64,000 nucleotides of DNA from Parelaphostrongylus tenuis (taxonomy: Eukaryota; Nematoda; Chromadorea; Rhabditida; Metastrongylidae): NCBI GenBank assembly GCA_019055375.1, contig JAHQIW010001160.1:122832-186831 (forward strand). The letters are read 5' to 3'. The position numbers and the translations under genes are program-made. Shown here piece by piece: positions 58,880 through 64,000 of this stretch. The notes under the pieces were generated by a model, which worked only from the letters and a program-made list of their open reading frames with translations, ran no database searches and was not told the origin of the DNA. The stretch's first letter is position 1, and every line of letters starts with the position of its first letter.

Positions 58880-59130
58880 ATGAGGTGTGTTATAGCACTT
58901 GAAAAGTGCTAGACACGTGTTTCGCCCTTTCAGCCTGATTACCCTGCCTTTCGTTTGACCCAATCCCTTGTAAAATAGCATAACCCCACATATAAAGGAT
59001 TCGGCGACGAATAACTTAAACTGCACTTGTGTCAAGCGATAAGCGACATCGCTATGATTGGCAGTCGTTTAATCATGGCTGATAAATATGAAATTCAATA
59101 ATTTTGAGCGTGGTCTTAAAATCAGTCAAA
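58880..59130 (-). repeat. Hammerhead-type repeat relic (subfamily B) in srx intron 1
   Basis: Minus strand keeps the 3' half of a hammerhead: GAAA box (58923-58920), stem III ACACGUGU, triplet GUC and the UAGCACU strand of stem I. The CUGAUGA core is deleted or scrambled. The TTTTGAGCGTGGTCTTAAAA box lies on the plus strand near 59102, as in the other copies. Confidence 0.6.
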
Positions 59131-59321
59131 TGAAAACATATTCAGTACTTAGATTAATTAAATGTGTATTTAAAAAATAGTTACCAGGCACTAAGTGAAT
59201 TTCTAAGAGGACTCTTAATCCTATAATTGAAAAAATTCCTAAGACTCACCGCGGTCATAATCACCGACACCGCAATGTTCTCTGACTGAACACACTCCGC
59301 AGTAGACGATGAGCTTGGCAT

Positions 59322-59331
59322 CTGAAAAAGT
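59322..59331 (-). promoter_or_regulatory. Candidate trans-splice (or 5'UTR) acceptor at srx start
   Basis: The minus strand has CTTTTTCAG immediately before the ATG at 59321-59319. Nematode spliced-leader acceptors look like this and often abut the start codon, which supports the choice of start. Confidence 0.45.
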
Positions 59332-59809
59332 GCCAACATTTTATTGATGAAAAACTGACACGCAATTGAAAAAATTGCCGAATACAAGAGTGGGACAAAA
59401 AACGCCGACTTCTTGTGATGAACACCTTCCAAAAAAGTGAATTTTAAGAAGTCTCATAAAGCCTATCATATCATTTAGACAACAGCCTCTCAGTACATTC
59501 TTCTTTTCAAGCTATACAGCTTCACCCGTCTACAGGATGAAGCACAAAATCTTAGATCATAGTATCACCATGTTGCCGACATTATCCAAGCGATAAGTCA
59601 AGTATCGCTGCAGTAGTGAGTAGTGAGCTATTGGCAGCTAATTCAAGGGAAATAAACAGTGAGAGCTGATTCATAGATATCAACAGTGAAATCGAAGAAA
59701 ATATAAATGAGGGAAAGTTGTTTCAAAGCCCTTCAATGGTTTTCAATGCCAGTAAAGCTTGCCAATAGATTCTAACAGACGAATTCAATTGTGCTACTAA
59801 GCTGTGCAA

Positions 59810-60250
59810 TGATTAATGGGAACTACAATGATGAACTTGAACATCATGCGGTCTTTTTCTGCATAACTTCTTCAACTCTGTGTAGAACCGTTCGTCTTCG
59901 ACTTCCTCATGGCTTGATGTCGGTGCATAGATGACAAGCATGGTTGATGCCAGTATTGATCCACGTCGTTTCAACTGTAAGTGTTCGAGTGGAACTCTTG
60001 GTAGCTCGAAAGAGTCATTGTGTATGTTCAGACTCAAGTCAAGCAGAGCACCAACGCAGGGAATTTCTCTATAATTGTATGTCTTGAGAAACAATTCATT
60101 TCCGGGCCATAAACCGCTTAAAGCTGCTAGTTCCTTTTCGTCTCAGTCAGAGAGACCACGTTAAACCAATCCTTCATTCTTTTTGCATGATATGAGACCC
60201 TTTGCAGAACATCCAAATGCATTGAATGTGCATTATATGAGCAAATCGTC
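59810..60250 (-). mobile_element. RTE retrotransposon 5' part (endonuclease), decayed
   Basis: Minus-strand frames start with VTICSYNAHSMHLDVLQRVS and WFNVVSLTETK, matching the N-terminal YNARTL...ALQETK region of RTE endonucleases. They continue with ASTMLVIYAPTSSHEEVEDE and RFYTELKKL, the YAPTS...FY..L motif. The frame breaks before the GDFNA motif. Reverse transcriptase is absent. Confidence 0.75.
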
Positions 60251-60477
60251 ACCTGAAAGGGAATTGAAACGGCTACGAAGAACGGTTGCAGGAGCGTGCT
60301 CCAACGATTATTTGTAAGTTTCGTTCTAAAATATAGATTCCTTTCGCTAAAGACAGTTTTTTCTGACGAAAAAATAGAGTATAATTGAATGGACTCCAAT
60401 GAAACTACCTCTAGCGTAAAAAGAGTCAAAAACTTCTTTAATACAGCACATTTTTCAAGCGCAACCTGATACAGAAA

Positions 60478-60710
60478 ATTTTTTCTTTTTTTTTTCTCTC
60501 TTTCCTTTTGTTTTTTTTCCCTTTTTTTTTTTCTTTCTTGTTTTTCTTTTTGTTACAACAATTTTATTTTTGGCTTTTTCCTCTTTGATTGTAAGTTGTT
60601 TTTTTTTTTTTTTTTTTTTTTTTGTTTTGTTATTTTTTTCCTGTTTTATTTTTGATTTTTTTTTTTTTTTTTTTTTTTTTTTATTTTGTTTTTTTTTTTT
60701 TTTTTTTCTA

Positions 60711-60748
<38 letters not shown>

Positions 60749-60760
60749 TTTTTTTTAGGT
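60478..60760. repeat. T-rich low-complexity tract
   Basis: About 280 bp that is overwhelmingly T on the plus strand, with short C, G or A interruptions. The phenylalanine-rich open frames across it are artefacts. Confidence 0.95.
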
Positions 60761-61617
60761 TCCCCTCCCTCATACCCTTTTTGCGAGAGAAGCCTCACTC
60801 TTGAGGGGCTGTTTGGAAAAGGTAGGCCTACGTCCTTCTGGTTTAGGCCGTAAGTCCAGTGTGAGATCAGCTACTCATCTAGATGGCAATTGGTGAGTTA
60901 CACGGACGAGAACAGTCCTCGAGCTTGCCTCTGCTGATCGTGTACTCCTCTAGACGATTGGCACGTTGTTCTGGGGACGAACGATCTGGAGTGCCATCAA
61001 TAGGGTAATTCTTCCTTTTCAGTCCTTACCTAGGTTTATCCCTTCTTTCACAGCCGCCTTCCGTTTTGGTTCGATCTTCTGACCATTTTGTGGGAACTCG
61101 GCGTGGATGGCCCCTAATGGGACGTCAATGCCATTTCAGTGGTTGATACGCGCTGTTTCCTTCATTCTCCAGACGATTTTTGATCTCCCGCCTCGGGGCT
61201 ACCATGTTTGATGCGTCCTTTCTTCAGCACCGATGTTGGTTGTGGAACCTTCTCTAGTGGCGCGTTTCCCCACTCCCATACCGTTACTTGTCGACACGGC
61301 TCCCGTTCCTTCGGCAGTCCTCGACTTCCTATTCCATCATACTTAGACACACAGTCGACGGTTCTCTCTTCCCTTACCGAATGTCCACGACGTTTCAGGG
61401 GTGACTCCCAATCGGCTTTCCAATCGCTACCGCCAATATAGCACTAGCTCGCAACCCGCGGTCGGACAACAATTCCCTGCCGTTCGCTGCTTCACCTCGA
61501 ATTCCCTCAGTTCCCCACCCCTACTGTTCGCACCGTTGGTGCGGTACGACCACACCTCGCTATCTCATTGTTTCTATTATTCAGTATGTCTCTCTCTTGA
61601 GGCCGCCCTGCCCCCCG
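60761..61617. other. Unique GC-richer segment, unidentified
   Basis: Composition changes sharply from the AT-rich chromatin before 60.4 kb. Contains no domain I recognise in any frame and no nematode-type splice context. It could be a repeat family member or a join to unrelated sequence. Confidence 0.4.
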
Positions 61618-62785
61618 TGACGGCACTTATTCCCCCCCCCCCTCTTTTTTCTCTCCTCCCCCTCCCTTTTCCCCTCCCCCTTTCTTTTTTTCCCCTTCTC
61701 CTTCCTTTTTTTTTTTCTTTCCCTCTTTTCCCTCTTCTCCCTCCCCTTTTTTTCCCTTTTTTCTCTTCTCTTCATGTATTCCTATCTTTTCCCCCTACCC
61801 AACCTCCCCTCCCCACCCTCGTTAAACGAGCTCCTCTCACACTTCTCTTTCTTTCTTTTTCTTCCCTTTTCTCTCCCCTCCTCCTCCCTTTTTCTTTCTT
61901 TTCTTCCCTTTTTCCCTTCCCTTCCTCCCTTTCTTCCTTCTCCCCTTCTTTCTCTCCCTTTTTTCCTCTCCCCCCCTTCCCCTTTCCCTTTTCCTCTCCT
62001 CCTTTTTCTTTCATTTCCCTTCCTTTTTTTTCTTTTGCTCTCTCCTTCTCTTTCTTCTCTCCTTCTTCTTTTCTTTCTCTCTTTCCCTCTTCTCTTCTCT
62101 CCCTTCCTCTCTTCTTTCTCTCTTCCTCTCTTCCTTTTTCTTCTCCCTTCTCTTCCTCCCCTCTTCTTCCTCCCCTTCTTCCTTCTTTCTCCTCCTCTCC
62201 CTTCTTTTCTCCTTCTTCCCTCTTTCCTTTCTTCCTTCTTCCTCTCCCTCTTCTTCTCTCTCCCTTCCTCTCTTTCCCTCCTCCCTTCTCTTCTTCTCCT
62301 TTCTCTTCTCTTCTTCTCTTCCCCTTCTTCTTCTTTCCTCCTCTTCTCTCCTTTTCTTCCCTCTCCTTCTTCCTTCCTCTCCTTCTCCTCCTCTTCCCTT
62401 TCTTTTCCTTCTCTTTCTTTCCCCCCTCTCTTCTCTTCCCCTCTTTCCTTTCTTCTTTTCTCTTCCTTCTTCCTTCCTCCTTCCTCTTCTCCTCTCTTTC
62501 TCCTTCTCTTCTTCCCTCTTCTCCTTCTTTTCTCTTTCTTCCTTCCTTCTCCTCGTGTCTTTTTCTCCCTTCCCTTTTTTTTTTCTCCCTCTTTTCCCTT
62601 TTCCTCCTTTTCTTTCCTGCCCTTTCCCCCTCTTTTTTTTCTCCTTCCCCTCTCTCCGTCCCTTTCCCTTTTCTTCCTCTTTCCCCTCTCCCTCCTCCTT
62701 TCTCCCTTCCTCTCTTCTTTTCCCCCCTTTTCCCCCTTCCTCTCTCCCCCCGCCCCATTTCCTTTCCCCCCCCTTCCCCCCCTCC
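61618..62785. repeat. Polypyrimidine/polypurine tract, ~1.17 kb
   Basis: Almost every plus-strand base is C or T. Open frames of 340-530 codons on both strands (Phe/Ser/Pro/Leu on plus, Lys/Glu/Gly/Arg on minus) arise only because stop codons need a purine on one strand and a T on the other. No gene is implied. Long tracts of this kind can form triplex (H-DNA) and are hard to assemble. Confidence 0.97.
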
Positions 62786-63600
62786 ACCGAGAGTAGCACA
62801 CTGGCCACCGGCGCGCATACCATATTGGAGTTTCGTCCTCTTTTCTTTACTTTTGTTTGGTTTACCATCTGCTTCACGAGCCCCCCCTCATTTTCCACGC
62901 CGCCTATCGTACGCTTTCGGGTCCTCCCCTTTTTTTCTTTGCTCCTCCCCCCAGTTATTTTTCGGCGAACACCGTCAACCTCCTGCGGTGTGTTAACCAC
63001 GACATCGCCAGGAGTCCATGACTCCGAACTTACGCTTTAGCGATCCGACTACACCCCGCCCAGGTTTCCCCCCCTTTCCCTTCCCTGTTCCCCCCCCCGG
63101 AGCTCTCTCTGTTCGAAGTGCCTTTTTTTGGCAGTGGCAAGACCAGAGCCGACTGCCTTCCTCGACGGCCCCCTCGAGTCGGGAGACCCCCAGGGCTTGA
63201 CTGTACCAGTAGCCACAGGGCCGTATCTGCGTTATTCCTGTCAATTTACACTCACCGTCTCATGGCACTGCTCACAGGCTACACGTCACAAATTTTGAAG
63301 TAAGCTCCTGTACGCTTTTATGTTGTTAGTGACCTCTAAAGCCTTTTGTAAAGTAGGCATGGGAGGCGTATAAGTGTCACGACTAAGGCACTGTCGGGGA
63401 ACAGTATGGGCCTGTCACATATCAGGGCACCTTCATTTTATGTCCACAGGTGGTCGCGAATATTCCTTCATATCCTTTGTCCGTAGATTGAAAGCCTAGA
63501 GATTTTCAAAAGCCACTGCCAAGGAACCCTGGGTCTCATTCCCGCGAGCAAGGGATTCTCGGTTTGCTTATATGCATTGGAGTGACTCTTTAGCAATCTT
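62786..63600. other. Unique GC-richer segment, unidentified
   Basis: Non-repetitive sequence between two pyrimidine tracts, with C-runs. No exon, RNA gene or transposon motif recognised. Confidence 0.4.
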
Positions 63601-64000
63601 GCCACGTCCACGTCCCCTCCAATTCCCTCCCTCCCTTCCTTCCCCCTCTTCCTTTCTTTCTTTCTTCATTTTCTCTCCTTTTCCCCCTTCTCTCCTCCTT
63701 TCCCACCTTCCCCCCTCCTCTTTCTTCCCTTTTCTCCCCCCCTTTTTTTCTTTTTTCTTCCCGCACACCCTCTCTCCCTTTCCCACATCCCCCCCCCCTT
63801 TAGCTTCCCAATACACCCCTTTTATCACCCTTCTCCCTTCTTTCTTTTCTTCCTTTCCCCCCTCTCTCACCCTTTACTTATTCCTCCCCCTTCTCCCTCT
63901 CCCTCTCTTCTTCCTCCTCCTCCCTTCCTTCCCTTTCTTTTCCCCTTTCTTCTCTCTCTTTTTTTTTCTTTTCCCCCCCTCCTCCCCCCCCTTTTTATCT
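63601..64000. repeat. Second polypyrimidine tract, running off the window
   Basis: C/T-rich on the plus strand with rare A, and it continues to the window end. The minus-strand Lys/Glu/Gly frame is an artefact. Confidence 0.95.

Larger units (their letters stand above)
47401..59321 (-). pseudogene. srx-family 7TM chemoreceptor gene, eight exons, two frame breaks
   Basis: Nematode serpentine receptor of the Srx type (predicted sensory-neuron membrane receptor). Minus-strand exons: 59250-59321 (ATG, MPSSSS..., start of TM1), 58457-58617 (TM1-TM2; the hallmark NPVLRNSFGLLCFSHCTAN), 51094-51318 (TM3-TM4; NRVIAIALPL), 49915-50072 (ECL2-TM5; donor GTTAAA), 48683-48769 (third loop; KVEIRFFKQ), 48453-48584 (TM6; FPWELSLALDG), 47512-47583 (TM7; FIIVLFHFRF), 47401-47440 (tail, stop TGA). 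Acceptors and donors are mostly canonical and phases agree along the chain. Two single-base frame breaks: in exon 3, GSEISKKLAGRLFGF is in the frame required by exon 2 but ADIMLWNVSVYS is in another frame; in exon 6, one extra base near its start. Expected product is about 330 residues, normal for Srx. It could be a young pseudogene or a gene with assembly indels. The 7-kb second intron holds a piggyBac relic. Confidence 0.75.

Noticed and set aside
60570..60804. Phe-rich membrane-like open frames
   Set aside because: They translate the T-rich tract. The apparent hydrophobicity reflects TTT codons only.
61401..62996. A 531-codon plus-strand frame and 330-350-codon minus-strand frames
   Set aside because: They lie in a nearly pure C/T tract, where stop codons cannot arise on one strand. 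The peptides are only Phe/Ser/Pro/Leu or Lys/Glu/Gly/Arg, with no domain.
1..64000. CRISPR arrays, bacterial operons, ribosomal RNA
   Set aside because: No direct-repeat/spacer arrays, no Shine-Dalgarno-led gene strings and no rRNA-like sequence were seen. The splice signals and transposons show a eukaryotic genome.

Overview
The window looks like AT-rich, intron-rich chromatin from a parasitic strongylid (hookworm-like) nematode. The evidence is: nematode-specific srx-type chemoreceptor exons with TTTTCAG-like acceptors; many degraded copies of an RTE-type non-LTR retrotransposon whose endonuclease/RT resembles the common hookworm RTE; and Penelope-like (PLE) GIY-YIG endonuclease fragments. 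The species assignment is inference. Most open frames here are chance ORFs or transposon relics. I found no complete, clean, ordinary protein-coding gene.

Layout. 1-14 kb: mostly non-coding, with a tRNA-derived SINE, two RTE relics (2.9-3.8 and 11.4-12.7 kb), one C2H2 zinc-finger exon on the minus strand, a degenerate ~175-bp tandem repeat and a hammerhead-bearing inverted repeat. 14.4-15.9 kb: minus-strand relic of an srx-like receptor. 16.6-20.2 kb: a 189-bp near-perfect palindrome, a 1.7-kb head-to-head PLE inverted repeat and a mariner relic. 21.2-32.3 kb: an srx/srt-like 7TM chemoreceptor gene on the minus strand (seven exons recognised, splice phases consistent), its introns packed with insertions. 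33-47 kb: mostly non-coding, with RTE and PLE fragments and more hammerhead repeats. 47.4-59.3 kb: a second minus-strand srx gene (eight exons recognised), with two single-base frame breaks and a decayed piggyBac transposase in its large intron. 59.8-60.3 kb: RTE endonuclease relic. 60.5-64 kb: abrupt change to long T-rich and polypyrimidine tracts with GC-richer unique sequence between them.

The most interesting signal is a superfamily of short non-coding repeats carrying type I hammerhead-ribozyme motifs. At least ten copies of three or four sequence subfamilies occur. They share the fold (stem I, CUGANGA, stem II, GAAA, tiny stem III, cleavage triplet GUA or GUC) but differ in the paired sequences. 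Two copies form direct tandem units of 306 and 320 bp, as in retrozymes and hammerhead satellites. Two copies have a fully intact core (39567-39609 plus strand; 50359-50399 minus strand), and the latter lies in sense orientation inside an srx intron. Separately, the PLE fragments end in the loop-less 'minimal' hammerhead known from PLE terminal repeats, so autonomous-type PLEs and short ribozyme repeats sit side by side.

Exon coordinates come from reading splice motifs and checking phase by hand. None was confirmed by transcripts or homology search.
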